A DNA stretch of 64,000 bases from an uncultured Bacteroidia bacterium (GTDB lineage Bacteria; Bacteroidota; Bacteroidia; Bacteroidales; F082): assembly GCA_902774365.1 (NCBI GenBank), contig CACYHX010000001.1:1-64000 (forward strand), written 5' to 3'. The notes under the pieces are model-generated. The model did no database searches, was not told the DNA's origin, and worked only from the letters and a program-made list of their open reading frames with translations. Shown piece by piece: positions 7,780 to 16,948 of this stretch. Position 1 is the first letter of the stretch. Each line of letters begins with the position of its first letter. A program made the translations under genes and the position numbers.

Positions 7780-10275
7780 TTATGATTTCTTGCTTCTGTG
7801 CTTTTTCTTATCGGAAGAGGAGTGGTCCTCGCCGTAATAGTCGTTGCCGTAGTAGCCCGAGTGTTGGCTGCCGTATCTGCCATAGCCGTAACCATAGGCA
7901 TAGCCGTAACCATATCTATAGCTGCCATAACGCTTGCCGTAGTAGCCCTTGTTGGTCTGGATGCCGTTGATGACGATGGAGGCGTCGATGCCACGGTCTT
8001 CCAAGTCCTTGATGATGCTGCCGAAGATATTCTTGTTGGTCACGCCTTGGCGGACGATGAACAACTTGACATCGGCGAAGCGCATCAGCAGGAAGGCGTC
8101 GGTGACGAGGCCCAAAGGCGGCGTGTCGATGATGATGTAGTCATATTTCTCCTTCAGCAGGTCGAAGAACTCATTACACTTCTCCGAGGCAATCAACTCG
8201 GCGGGGTTGGGCGGGATGGGACCGCTGGTGATGATGTCGAGGTTAGGCACCTGGGACGCTGTTTGGATGATGTTTTCGAAGGGCTCCCTATTGGAGAGGA
8301 AGGAACTGATGCCCACGTTGTTGTTCAAGCCGAACTCCTGGAAGAGCTTGGGTTTACGCATATCGAAGCCCAGCAGCACCGTTTTCTTGCCGTAGAAGGC
8401 ATAGATGGAGGCGATGTTGATGCTGTTGAAGGTCTTACCGATACTCTGCATGTCGCCCGTGACGAGGATGGTGCTCTTCGACTTGCCCTGCGTGAGGAAC
8501 TCGATGTTGGTACGGATGGAGCGGAACGACTCGGCGATAGGCGACTTGGGTGAGTTGATGACCACCAAGGGGTTGGTGTCGCTGGTCTGGGCCACCTGTC
8601 CCACGATGGGGAAGCGCGTCAGCTTCTCCACATCCTTGCGGTCGCTGATGGACACGTTGAAGTAGTTCTTGAGGAAGAGGAACAACGCCGGCACCATCAA
8701 GCCGATGATTAAAGCAATGAGATAATTCATCGAGGTACGCGGCGAAATCTTACGTGTTGTTTCTATACGAGCAATATCAAGGATCTCATTGTCGGGCGTG
8801 TTGGAGGCCTTCAGGATCTGGGCCTCGGCGCGACGCTGCATCAGGTACTTATAGGTGTCTTCGTTGAACTTGAAGTTACGCTGGTAGTTGATGAGTTGTT
8901 GCTGCTTGTCGGGCAATTGACGCGACTCACCTTCAAGCACGGCGATACGACGGTCGATTTCGTTAAGGGTCATCTGGGCATTGTCGACAAGATTATTGAC
9001 GTTTTCCAACAAAGCCCTCTTGGTGGTCACTATCTGTTCGTTGAGTTTGATAATCTCAGGGTGTTGCTCAGTTTGAGTGAGCAACTTAGTGGCCTTGGTT
9101 TGCGCCAAGGTAACAAGATCGCGAGCAAGTTGGTTCAGCAAGGGGTCGTTGATACCCATGGTGCTGGGCGCAGCCAAATTCTCGGGGTCGTTGATTTGAA
9201 TTTTGATATAATCCTGCAAGCGCTTGTAAATTTTTACGTTAACATTCATTTCAGCCCTTTCCTTTTCCAAGGCACGCAGGTTGTTATACACTTGATTGGC
9301 TTGCACATCCAGGTTCATCACATCGTTTTGTTCGCGGAAATCCTTCAGGTCGCTTTCGGCACTACTTAACGACTCCTGAATACCTTCCAGTTCATTATCG
9401 ATGAATTCGATGGTGTTTTCCGAAACCACATTTTTCTTCTCCAATCCCCGAGCCACATATTCATTCATCAAGGTATTGGTGAAGTCAATAATCTTTTGGG
9501 TATTGTAACCACTCGAGGTCACCGAAAGCACCGAGGATTGCTTGGTGGTAGGAGACACCGAGTATGAACTATTCTGCCTTACCAAGTTGGCATAACTATT
9601 GAACCAGAAAGAGAGTTTCCTGTTGTTGTCAACCTCGGGATTATAGTTGTCGTTCAACACGATACGGAAACGGTTGTAACCATTGTCCACCATCTCGCCA
9701 TACGCACATTCCGTTGTAACATCAACGCCACCACCACCCGACACCACTTGACTTAATATGTAGTCATATTTACTAAAACGTTCAGCCGTTCCATGCAGTA
9801 TTATTTTGTCTTCTCCAATTTTGACCACTTCGTAAACCAAGCCCACGGCCTGAGGAACGCTACGGTCAAAGTCAACAGTAAAAGGAGCATTTTTGTATAA
9901 TTCAATAGTCATAACACGCCCCTTTTCCATATAAGTGACTTCGATGTTCATCTTCCTGACCGCACGGTCTTTAAGTGCATACGACTTCAAGATAGACATT
10001 TCGTTATCCACATTCTGATACCCCCTAAAGCTTCCATTGGTCATAATGTCTGTGGCATCATAACCCGATTGGGCATCCTTGATCAAAACCGTACCTGTCG
10101 TCTGATACACATTGGAACTGTAGCGATTGATGACAAAGCCAATGGCTAAGGCCACCACCGCGCCAATCAAAAACAGGTACCAATGGTTCAGGAAGATGAA
10201 AATCAACTGCTTGATGTCGACGGTTTGTTCCTCATTATTGTTTTGCCGAGGTTTGTATGATGTTTCGTTCTGCAT
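7780..10275 (-). CDS. wzc: Wzc/GumC-type polysaccharide co-polymerase with tyrosine autokinase domain
   Basis: An 831-residue inner-membrane protein controlling capsule chain length and export. It has an N-terminal Wzz domain after the first transmembrane helix (about residues 29-50), a long periplasmic coiled coil and a second helix (about 510-530). A cytoplasmic BY-kinase domain follows, with Walker A GDMQSIGKT, Walker A' TVLLGFDMRKP and Walker B YIIIDTPP. The C-terminus holds a tyrosine cluster of about 15 Tyr in Gly/Tyr repeats, the autophosphorylation tail. It lies directly after the Wza-like gene and before upxY, the expected export partners. Confidence 0.95.
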   Translation of the reverse strand: MQNETSYKPRQNNNEEQTVDIKQLIFIFLNHWYLFLIGAVVALAIGFVINRYSSNVYQTTGTVLIKDAQSGYDATDIMTNGSFRGYQNVDNEMSILKSYALKDRAVRKMNIEVTYMEKGRVMTIELYKNAPFTVDFDRSVPQAVGLVYEVVKIGEDKIILHGTAERFSKYDYILSQVVSGGGGVDVTTECAYGEMVDNGYNRFRIVLNDNYNPEVDNNRKLSFWFNSYANLVRQNSSYSVSPTTKQSSVLSVTSSGYNTQKIIDFTNTLMNEYVARGLEKKNVVSENTIEFIDNELEGIQESLSSAESDLKDFREQNDVMNLDVQANQVYNNLRALEKERAEMNVNVKIYKRLQDYIKIQINDPENLAAPSTMGINDPLLNQLARDLVTLAQTKATKLLTQTEQHPEIIKLNEQIVTTKRALLENVNNLVDNAQMTLNEIDRRIAVLEGESRQLPDKQQQLINYQRNFKFNEDTYKYLMQRRAEAQILKASNTPDNEILDIARIETTRKISPRTSMNYLIALIIGLMVPALFLFLKNYFNVSISDRKDVEKLTRFPIVGQVAQTSDTNPLVVINSPKSPIAESFRSIRTNIEFLTQGKSKSTILVTGDMQSIGKTFNSINIASIYAFYGKKTVLLGFDMRKPKLFQEFGLNNNVGISSFLSNREPFENIIQTASQVPNLDIITSGPIPPNPAELIASEKCNEFFDLLKEKYDYIIIDTPPLGLVTDAFLLMRFADVKLFIVRQGVTNKNIFGSIIKDLEDRGIDASIVINGIQTNKGYYGKRYGSYRYGYGYAYGYGYGRYGSQHSGYYGNDYYGEDHSSSDKKKHRSKKS

Positions 10276-10302
10276 GATGATTTCTAAAATATGTTGTTAC
10301 CA

Positions 10303-11112
10303 TTAGTTACTACTACCATTTTTTCTAAACAAAGCATATACCGTGACGACCAACGAGATGATGGAGAACACCGTGGCGTATGGGAAAGCGGTGAAGCCCC
10401 ATTGCTTGATCTTCATAGGCTCTACATAAACGATGTCATTGGGTTTCAGATAATAGTAGGGCGACGAAAGAATATCGGCCGAACCCATGTCGACGGTGAC
10501 GATTTCAGAGCCATTGTCGGTTTGACGGATAATTTTCACCGCACTGTTCTTGGCAAAGTTGGTCATGTTGCCCGCCAGGGCCACAGCCTCAAACAAGTTG
10601 ATTTGCGACTGGTACACCTTGAACATGCCCGGTTTGTTTACCTCGCCCAAAATAGTCAGGTTGAAGTTCGACAACTTCACAATGATGGTGGTTTGGTTGA
10701 CATATTTGTCAAGTTCCGTCTGTAAAATCGCTTTCGCTTCATCAACCGTCATGTTCTTGAGTTCAATTTTACCGACCAAAGGCAACTCAATGAAGCCTTC
10801 TTCATCCAATGTATAAGACTGGAGATAGATGGAGGCATCGGAGGAAGCGGTTCGCGAAGCATAATCACCTGTCAACGAGGCGGCACTGCGTTCGTCAACG
10901 ATATTGACAAAACGAATGTACAAATTGTCGCCCGGCTGCAACTTGTAGTCGATAGAGCGTTCGTTGACATAGTTGACGGATTGGGTCTCGCTCAGCATCT
11001 GCGCCTCCTTTAGATACAACATTTTCTTTTGGGGTACACAAGAAGCGAAAAGCACTGCCAGCAGCACTGCGGCCAGTCCCAGTTTTGTGATTTTATTCAT
11101 GGTTTTCATCAT
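10303..11112 (-). CDS. wza: Wza-like polysaccharide export outer-membrane lipoprotein
   Basis: The N-terminus has a lipoprotein signal ending LFASC. The Poly_export domain follows (DYKLQPGDNLYIRFVN...) and then an SLBB-type domain (NLTILGEVNKPGMFKVYQSQINL...). The last 25 residues form a hydrophobic helix with a basic tail (FSIISLVVTVYALFRKNGSSN), consistent with the C-terminal outer-membrane helix of Wza proteins. It forms the outer-membrane exit channel working with Wzc. Starts at M1, M2 or M5 are possible; M5 gives the cleanest signal peptide. It lies 13 bases after gldH and 27 before wzc. Confidence 0.92.
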   Translation of the reverse strand: MMKTMNKITKLGLAAVLLAVLFASCVPQKKMLYLKEAQMLSETQSVNYVNERSIDYKLQPGDNLYIRFVNIVDERSAASLTGDYASRTASSDASIYLQSYTLDEEGFIELPLVGKIELKNMTVDEAKAILQTELDKYVNQTTIIVKLSNFNLTILGEVNKPGMFKVYQSQINLFEAVALAGNMTNFAKNSAVKIIRQTDNGSEIVTVDMGSADILSSPYYYLKPNDIVYVEPMKIKQWGFTAFPYATVFSIISLVVTVYALFRKNGSSN

Positions 11113-11125
11113 TTTTGTCGTTTTT

Positions 11126-11584
11126 TTAGTTACGCAACAACGTCAGCTCCTTCACCCCCACCAAGGGCGTGATAGGCATGCGGTTCTCGATTTGGAAGGT
11201 GTAGGTGCCCGGATCCACGATGCGCAAGTCCTTGTTGATGGGCAGCACGTAGGTGTGGCATCCGTCGACGCTTTCCACGTTCCACTTTCCCTCCTCGTCC
11301 TTCAGGTTGAACTTGTAAGCCCTGGCGCGATAGGGGTTGCCGTCGCTGCTGAACACCGTGAACACCATAGAGATGTCGTTGTAAGGATAGGCGTCGGTGA
11401 AAGCGATTTTCAAGCTCAGGTCGTAGCTCGTCTCTTCCTTCACTTCTATGTTATCCTTCACATAATCAAAGCGTTCCCAAAGCGTCTCGTAGAATTCGCG
11501 ATGCAACAAGGCGGTGTTCTTTTCCTGCCGTGTGCAGCCGAAAAGACACAGGATACAGCATGCCATCAAAACAATCTTTCTCAT
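11126..11584 (-). CDS. gldH: Gliding motility lipoprotein GldH
   Basis: A 152-residue lipoprotein: signal peptide MRKIVLMACCILCLFGC with the lipobox at LFGC. The GldH-like body contains YPYNDISMVFTVFSSDG and GTYTFQIENRMPITPLVGVKELTLL. GldH is needed for gliding in Flavobacterium and is also kept in non-gliding Bacteroidales. It is the first gene of an apparent operon with wza, wzc and upxY, with a TAnnTTTG promoter box 22 bases upstream. Pairing with capsule export genes is notable. The family call rests on the sequence pattern and size. Confidence 0.85.
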   Translation of the reverse strand: MRKIVLMACCILCLFGCTRQEKNTALLHREFYETLWERFDYVKDNIEVKEETSYDLSLKIAFTDAYPYNDISMVFTVFSSDGNPYRARAYKFNLKDEEGKWNVESVDGCHTYVLPINKDLRIVDPGTYTFQIENRMPITPLVGVKELTLLRN

Positions 11585-11605
11585 CGGTTAACCTTAAAAA
11601 TCGTG

Positions 11606-11613
11606 CAAAGATA
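11606..11613 (-). promoter_or_regulatory. TAnnTTTG -7 box of the gldH-wza-wzc-upxY operon
   Basis: Minus strand TATCTTTGC, 22 bases upstream of the gldH ATG; a perfect match to the Bacteroidota -7 element. No convincing -33 TTG was seen. Confidence 0.65.
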
Positions 11614-11641
11614 CTAATTTTCGTATTACTAGTATATTAAG

Positions 11642-12030
11642 TAGATGAGAAAATTAGTTAAACACGATAAACCGAGTAATACAGACTAACGTTTTTCCTG
11701 TCATGGCGGACAAGGATCCGCCATCTCCTATGCAGAAGGGTGTCACTGTCGTTTAGGAGATCGCGGGTCAAGCCCGCGATGAGGGGGTCTGCGCACGCGA
11801 TGAGGCCGCGATGACGACCAAGGAGGCAGTGACATACCATAAAAACCAGCAACAACAGCCTCCCATGTCATACCGACCGACGAAGGAGGGAGCGTATCTA
11901 TGGGAGGCGGTTCAAAGGAGCAAAAGCTTAAATGGGAGGCTATTGAAGGCATAGATACACTCGGCTTCGCCTCGGTATGACATTGGCAGAAAAAAATTCT
12001 CCAAAAAGCACCATGGAAATCAAGAAAAAC
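11642..12030. repeat. Repeat-filled intergenic region between gldH and mrdA, with a (+)/(-) element doublet
   Basis: The region lies between divergent genes and holds no ORF I can support. It begins with hairpin-like GC-rich repeats (around 11700-11840, containing CGCGGGTCAAGCCCGCGATG). A variable-arm element follows: left arm 11854-11866, 33-nt core 11867-11899 starting GTCATACCGACC, right arm 11900-11912, arms complementary at 12 of 13 positions. A related core in reverse orientation lies at 11952-11980, where the flanking arms match only poorly. The mrdA promoter is at the right edge. Confidence 0.75.
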
Positions 12031-12033
12031 TTA

Positions 12034-12041
12034 TAATTTTG
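12034..12041 (+). promoter_or_regulatory. TAnnTTTG -7 box of mrdA-rodA
   Basis: TAATTTTG, 17 bases before the mrdA ATG; matches the Bacteroidota -7 consensus. Confidence 0.6.
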
Positions 12042-12058
12042 CTATTCACGATTCTACC

Positions 12059-13924
12059 ATGAGAACAAAAAACAACAACTTGTCTTCCAGAAAGTTACTG
12101 ATCATGGGCATCTTCATCGCCGTGGGGATTGTCTATGTCCTGAAGTTGTTTTTCCTCCAAGTCATCGACGACAAGTACAAGACCATGGCCGACAACAACG
12201 CCCTCCGCTTCGTCACGCAATACCCCGCCCGAGGCAAGGTGTTCGACCGTAACGGCCAGCTGCTGGTGTTCAACGAAGCCGTCTACGACCTCATGGTCAT
12301 CCCCAAGCAAACCATCATCAAGGACACGCTCGACCCTTCTTATCCCTTTGACACACTTGGTTTCTGCAGTCTACTCGACATCGACAAGACCTCGTTCATC
12401 GAGCGGATGAATAAAGCCAAGAAAGAGTCGTACCTCAAACCCTCGCCCTTCATGACGCAGGTGTCAAAGGAGAACTACGCCCACATCGCCGAGGTGCTGT
12501 ACCGCTACCCAGGTTTCTACTTCCAGACGCGTACGGTGCGCCACTACCCCAATGCCATCGCCGCCCACACCCTGGGCGACATCGGCGAGATCAGCCCGGC
12601 CGAATTGGAAAAAGACAAAGAGGAGAACTACTACAAGCAAGGCGACTACATCGGCAAGTCGGGCATCGAGAAGTCGTACGAGAAGGAGCTGCGCGGCGAG
12701 AAAGGCCTGAAGGTGATGATGGTGGACGTGCACAACCGCGTCATGGGCAGCTTCCGCGAAGGCGAACTCGACCAGGAGCCGGTGGCCGGCAAGGACCTCT
12801 ACCTCGGCCTCGACGCCGACCTGCAAGCCTACGGCGAGCAGCTCATGGTGGGCAAGATAGGCTCCATCGTGGCCGTGGAGCCCGCCACGGGACAGATCCT
12901 GGCCTTCGTCACCAGCCCCACCTACGACCCCAACCTCCTCGTGGGCCGCGAGCGTGGCAAGCACTACCAAGAGCTGCAGGACGACCCCATGAAGCCGCTC
13001 ATCAACCGCGCCATCAGCGGCACCTACCCCCCAGGCTCCACCTTCAAGACCGTCGTGGGCCTCATCGCCATGCAGAGCGGCAGCATCACTCCCGCCACCT
13101 GCTTCCACTGCAGCGGCCCCGGCTCGCTGCCCATCAAATGCACCCACCACCACGGTCCCAGCCCCGACTTCGCCAACGCCATTATGAACTCGTGCAACCC
13201 CTACTTCTACGAATCGTTCAAGGCCACCCTCAACAACCCGAAGTTCGGCAACATCAAGAACGGCTACCAGTATTGGAAAGACATGACCTACAAACTAGGC
13301 CTCGGACATAAGTTCAACACCGACATCCCCTACGAACGCCCGGGCAACATCCCCTCGCGCGAGTACTACGACCGCATGTACAACGGACAATGGAACTCGG
13401 TGACCATCCGCTCCTTGGGCATCGGCCAGGGCGAGGTGCTGGTGACGCCCCTGCAACTAGCCAACATCGCCGCCTTCATCGCTAACGAGGGCTTCTACTA
13501 CCCCCCGCACCTCATCAAGTGCTTCGGCGACGGCACGCCCATCCCCGAGGTGATGACCACCAAGGTGGACCCAGGCATCGACCCACGACACGTCAGGGTC
13601 ATGAAACAAGGGCTGCGCACCGTGTTCAGCGGTCCGGCAGGCACGGCACGACGCTACGAGATGAGCGACATCCCGCAGTGTGGCAAGACTGGCACGGCAC
13701 AGAACCCGCACGGCAACTACCACTCCAACTTTATCGCCTTCGCCCCCGCCGACAAGCCCACCATCGCCCTCGCCGTCATCATCGAGAACGGCGGCTATGG
13801 CGCCACCTGGGCCGCCCCTATCGCCAGCCTGATGATAGAGAAATACATCCGTGGCTACACCAAACGCGAGGACCTAGAGAAACGCATGATGGAAGGCAGA
13901 ATCTCATATAAGAACGAACGATGA
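12059..13924 (+). CDS. mrdA: Penicillin-binding protein 2 (peptidoglycan transpeptidase of the elongasome)
   Basis: A class B PBP of 621 residues with one N-terminal membrane helix (about 12-32), a pedestal domain (ARGKVFDRNG) and a transpeptidase domain. All three active-site motifs are visible: S327-TF-K330 in PPGSTFKTV, SCN at 378-380, and KTG at 543-545 in CGKTGTAQN. It cross-links side-wall peptidoglycan with the glycosyltransferase RodA, whose gene overlaps by four bases (ATGA). The mreBCD genes often found just upstream are absent here; gldH lies divergently instead. Confidence 0.96.
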   Translation: MRTKNNNLSSRKLLIMGIFIAVGIVYVLKLFFLQVIDDKYKTMADNNALRFVTQYPARGKVFDRNGQLLVFNEAVYDLMVIPKQTIIKDTLDPSYPFDTLGFCSLLDIDKTSFIERMNKAKKESYLKPSPFMTQVSKENYAHIAEVLYRYPGFYFQTRTVRHYPNAIAAHTLGDIGEISPAELEKDKEENYYKQGDYIGKSGIEKSYEKELRGEKGLKVMMVDVHNRVMGSFREGELDQEPVAGKDLYLGLDADLQAYGEQLMVGKIGSIVAVEPATGQILAFVTSPTYDPNLLVGRERGKHYQELQDDPMKPLINRAISGTYPPGSTFKTVVGLIAMQSGSITPATCFHCSGPGSLPIKCTHHHGPSPDFANAIMNSCNPYFYESFKATLNNPKFGNIKNGYQYWKDMTYKLGLGHKFNTDIPYERPGNIPSREYYDRMYNGQWNSVTIRSLGIGQGEVLVTPLQLANIAAFIANEGFYYPPHLIKCFGDGTPIPEVMTTKVDPGIDPRHVRVMKQGLRTVFSGPAGTARRYEMSDIPQCGKTGTAQNPHGNYHSNFIAFAPADKPTIALAVIIENGGYGATWAAPIASLMIEKYIRGYTKREDLEKRMMEGRISYKNER

Positions 13925-15192
13925 ACGAAAGAAACAGCATCATAGGAAAAATCGACTGGGTGACGGTGCTCATCTATCTGGCCTTGGTCATGATAGGATG
14001 GTTCAGCATCTTCTCGGCCCGTTACAACGAAGCGCACCCCAGCATCTTCGACCTGACGCAGGTGTATGGCAAACAGCTGCTCTGGATCGGTGGTGCCTTG
14101 CTGGTGGGCTTCGTCATCCTGCTCATCGACGCCAAGTTCTTCAACGTCTTCTCGCTTTGGATCTACATCTTCTTCCTGTTCTGCCTCTTCGCCGTGCTCG
14201 TCTACGGCACCGCCACCAAAGGCGCCACGGCGTGGATCGACCTCGGCGGCGGCGTCAAGTTGCAGCCTTCGGAGTTCGCCAAGATGGCCACGGCCTTGGC
14301 GGTGGCGGGTTATCTCGACCGCCTAGACGTCGACCTGCAAAAACGTAAGGACCAAATCGTCACCGCGGCCCTCATCCTCATCCCCATGGCCTTGGTGTTG
14401 CTGCAAAACGACACTGGATCGGCCATTGTCTTCGTGTCGTTCATCTTCGTGCTCTACCGCGAGGGCTTCCCGGGTGCCGGTTGGGTGATGGTGGCAGGCG
14501 TGACGGCCATCCTCCTGTTCGTCTTCACCCTCGTCTGGTCACAGAAGGTGATGTATATCATCTTGGGCGTCCTGCTCGTCCTCACGCTGACCTATTACCT
14601 CATCACCCGTAAGAAAGGCATCGTCAAGATGCTGGGTGTGTTCGCCATCGCCTTCATGTTCGTGTTCTCCGTCGACTACGCCTTCAACAACGTGCTGCAA
14701 GAACACCAGAAGAACCGTATCCTGGTGCTGCTCGGCCAGCTCGACGACCCCAAAGGCGTGGGCTACAACGTCCACCAGTCGAAGATTGCCATCGGCTCGG
14801 GCGGCTTCGCCGGCAAGGGCTTCCTCGAAGGCACACAGACCAAGTACGACTTCGTCCCCGAGCAGCATACTGACTTCATCTTCTGCACCATAGGCGAAGA
14901 AGGCGGCTTCTTGGGCACCAGCGTCGTGGTGCTGCTGTATGTGGCGCTCTTGATACGAATCATCATCCTCGCCGAGCGACAACGATCCACATTCAGCCGT
15001 GTGTATGGCTACGCCATCGCGGGCATCTTGTTTGTCCACGTGGCCATCAATATCGGCATGACGATAGGCTTGGTACCTGTCATCGGCATCCCCCTGCCCT
15101 TCCTGAGCTACGGCGGGTCGAGTATGCTGGCGTTCACCATGATGCTGGCGATCTTCGTGAAGCAGGATGCCAACAGGCTGAATGTTCTTTGA
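13921..15192 (+). CDS. rodA: Rod shape-determining protein RodA (SEDS peptidoglycan glycosyltransferase)
   Basis: A 423-residue multi-spanning membrane protein of the SEDS family. Typical blocks include GATAWIDLGGGVKLQPSEFAK, the long periplasmic loop with GSGGFAGKGFLEGTQ and PEQHTDFIF, and the final VIGIPLPFLSYGGSS. It polymerises glycan strands with PBP2. It is translationally coupled to mrdA through a four-base overlap. The stop codon abuts a 124-bp nested palindrome that fills the gap to ade. Confidence 0.96.
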   Translation: MNERNSIIGKIDWVTVLIYLALVMIGWFSIFSARYNEAHPSIFDLTQVYGKQLLWIGGALLVGFVILLIDAKFFNVFSLWIYIFFLFCLFAVLVYGTATKGATAWIDLGGGVKLQPSEFAKMATALAVAGYLDRLDVDLQKRKDQIVTAALILIPMALVLLQNDTGSAIVFVSFIFVLYREGFPGAGWVMVAGVTAILLFVFTLVWSQKVMYIILGVLLVLTLTYYLITRKKGIVKMLGVFAIAFMFVFSVDYAFNNVLQEHQKNRILVLLGQLDDPKGVGYNVHQSKIAIGSGGFAGKGFLEGTQTKYDFVPEQHTDFIFCTIGEEGGFLGTSVVVLLYVALLIRIIILAERQRSTFSRVYGYAIAGILFVHVAINIGMTIGLVPVIGIPLPFLSYGGSSMLAFTMMLAIFVKQDANRLNVL

Positions 15193-15316
15193 TTTTTGCC
15201 GTTAATAACCATGTCATACCGAGGAGTTTGTCTGCATAGATACACTCCCTCCTTCGTCGGTCGGTATGACATGCAGACAAACTTCGAGTGTATCTATGGT
15301 TATTAACGGCAAAAAA
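15193..15316. repeat. Nested variable-arm palindromic elements filling the rodA/ade gap
   Basis: Outer arms TTTTTGCCGTTAATAACCAT (15193-15212) and its exact reverse complement (15296-15315) enclose an 83-nt interior. Inside sits a second element in the opposite orientation. Its arms GTTTGTCTGCAT (15226-15237) and ATGCAGACAAAC (15271-15282) surround a 33-nt core (15238-15270) that matches the core at 11867-11899 with one difference. The element spans exactly from the rodA stop to the ade stop. Confidence 0.85.
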
Positions 15317-16948
15317 TCATTCATACACAGAAGTAACCTCAAACTTCTTGACGTCAAACAGTCCCTGGTCGCTGATCTTCAGTTCGGGGATGACCAGCAA
15401 CGCCATGAACGCCAAGGTCATAAACGGCGCATACAGCGTCGACCCCAGACGTTTGGCGAGTGCGTCGGCGTTTTGGTAGGCCTGCGCCACCTCGTAGCCG
15501 TCTTCGTTGCTCATCAGTCCCGCCACAGGCAGCGGCACCGCCACCATCTCCGTGCTGCAGTAAGCCGTCACGCCACCTCGATGCTCGATGAGCAGGTTGA
15601 CGGCATGGAGGATGTCCTTGTCGGTGACGCCCACCGCCACGATGTTGTGGCTGTCGTGCGCCACACTCGACGCCAAGGCGCCGCGCTTTAGTCCAAAGCC
15701 CTTGATGAAGGCCACGGCCGGCTGGGTGGGCTGGTAACGGTTGACGACCACCAACTTGAGGATGTCCTCCTCCACGTCGCCGACGAGGCCACCGTTCTCT
15801 ACCTTGGGACGGGCGACGAAGCTCTTGGTGATCAACTGTCCGTCGAGGCATCGTATCACCTTGATGCGCTGGCCTGTGTCGGGGACGAAGAGCTGGTCGG
15901 CATGAATGAACTCAGCATGGAACTTATTCGGGGTGTAGGTCTCCTTATAATGGATATTCGACACGCCGTTTTCGGCCACCAACACGCCTTTGACGTAGGT
16001 CTGTCTGGCGACGGGGTTGTGGATATCGTCCACCACGATGAAATCGGCATCGTCGCCGGGTTGCAGCAGGCCCACAGGGAGGTTATAATGCTTCACGGCG
16101 TTGAAGGAGGCGGCTTTCAGCACGTCCATCACGTCGTAACCCAAAGCGATGGCGCGCCGCACCAGCACGTCGATATGGCCGTCGTCCAACTCGTCGGGGT
16201 GCTTGTCGTCGGAACAGAACATCAACTTGTCGGGACGCGAGGCCATCAGCGGGATGAGGGCGTCGAAGTTCTTGGCCGCACTGCCTTCGCGGATGAGGAT
16301 CTTCATGCCAAGTTGTATCTTCTCCAAGGCCCCAGCCAACTGGAAGCACTCGTGGTCGGTGGTGATGCCTGCCCCCGCATACTTACGCAACAGGGATCCC
16401 GTCACCGCGGGCGCATGCCCGTCGATGGGTTTGCCATACCTCTTGGCGGCTTCGATCTTACGCATCAGCTCGGGGTCGTCGTTGATGACGCCGGGGTAGT
16501 TCATCACCTCGGAGAGGTAATAGATGTCGTCGGACGCCATCAGCTCCTCCACGTCGCGGGCGTCGAGCACACAGCCCGAGGTCTCGAAGGAGGTGGAAGG
16601 CACACAGCTCGGCGCGCCGAAGAAGAACTTGAACGGCACCTTCTTACCGTTTTCGATCATATACCTGACCCCTTCTTTTCCAAGCACGTTGGCGATTTCG
16701 TGCGGGTCGCTGACTGTGGCCACCGTGCCGTGACAGGTCGCCAGACGGGCAAACTCCGACGGCACCAGCATGGAGCTCTCGATATGGACGTGGGCGTCGA
16801 CAAAACCCGGCATGATGTAACGGGTGTTGTCAACGGATTGTTCCACGATCTTGCTGATTTTGCCGTCCTTCACGACGACCACGCCGGAGAAGATCCTTGT
16901 GTTGACCAGGTCGACGATCTGACCACCTATGGTGAAGCTGTTGTTCAT
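15317..16948 (-). CDS. ade: Adenine deaminase
   Basis: An amidohydrolase of 543 residues that deaminates adenine to hypoxanthine in purine salvage. The metal-binding motif PGFVDAHVHIESSML is near residues 48-62, followed by ATVSDPHEIANVLG and the C-terminal Ade domain (HDSHNIVAVGVTDKDI). Length and motifs match Ade of the urease-like amidohydrolase family, not eukaryotic-type adenosine deaminase. Its ATG overlaps the stop of the DUF937 gene by one base, so the two are probably co-transcribed from the box at 17517-17524. Confidence 0.95.
   Translation of the reverse strand: MNNSFTIGGQIVDLVNTRIFSGVVVVKDGKISKIVEQSVDNTRYIMPGFVDAHVHIESSMLVPSEFARLATCHGTVATVSDPHEIANVLGKEGVRYMIENGKKVPFKFFFGAPSCVPSTSFETSGCVLDARDVEELMASDDIYYLSEVMNYPGVINDDPELMRKIEAAKRYGKPIDGHAPAVTGSLLRKYAGAGITTDHECFQLAGALEKIQLGMKILIREGSAAKNFDALIPLMASRPDKLMFCSDDKHPDELDDGHIDVLVRRAIALGYDVMDVLKAASFNAVKHYNLPVGLLQPGDDADFIVVDDIHNPVARQTYVKGVLVAENGVSNIHYKETYTPNKFHAEFIHADQLFVPDTGQRIKVIRCLDGQLITKSFVARPKVENGGLVGDVEEDILKLVVVNRYQPTQPAVAFIKGFGLKRGALASSVAHDSHNIVAVGVTDKDILHAVNLLIEHRGGVTAYCSTEMVAVPLPVAGLMSNEDGYEVAQAYQNADALAKRLGSTLYAPFMTLAFMALLVIPELKISDQGLFDVKKFEVTSVYE

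Noticed and set aside
15193-15316. Simple bidirectional terminator between rodA and ade
   Set aside because: T-run precedes and A-run follows the stem, the reverse of a terminator, and the interior contains a second nested element.
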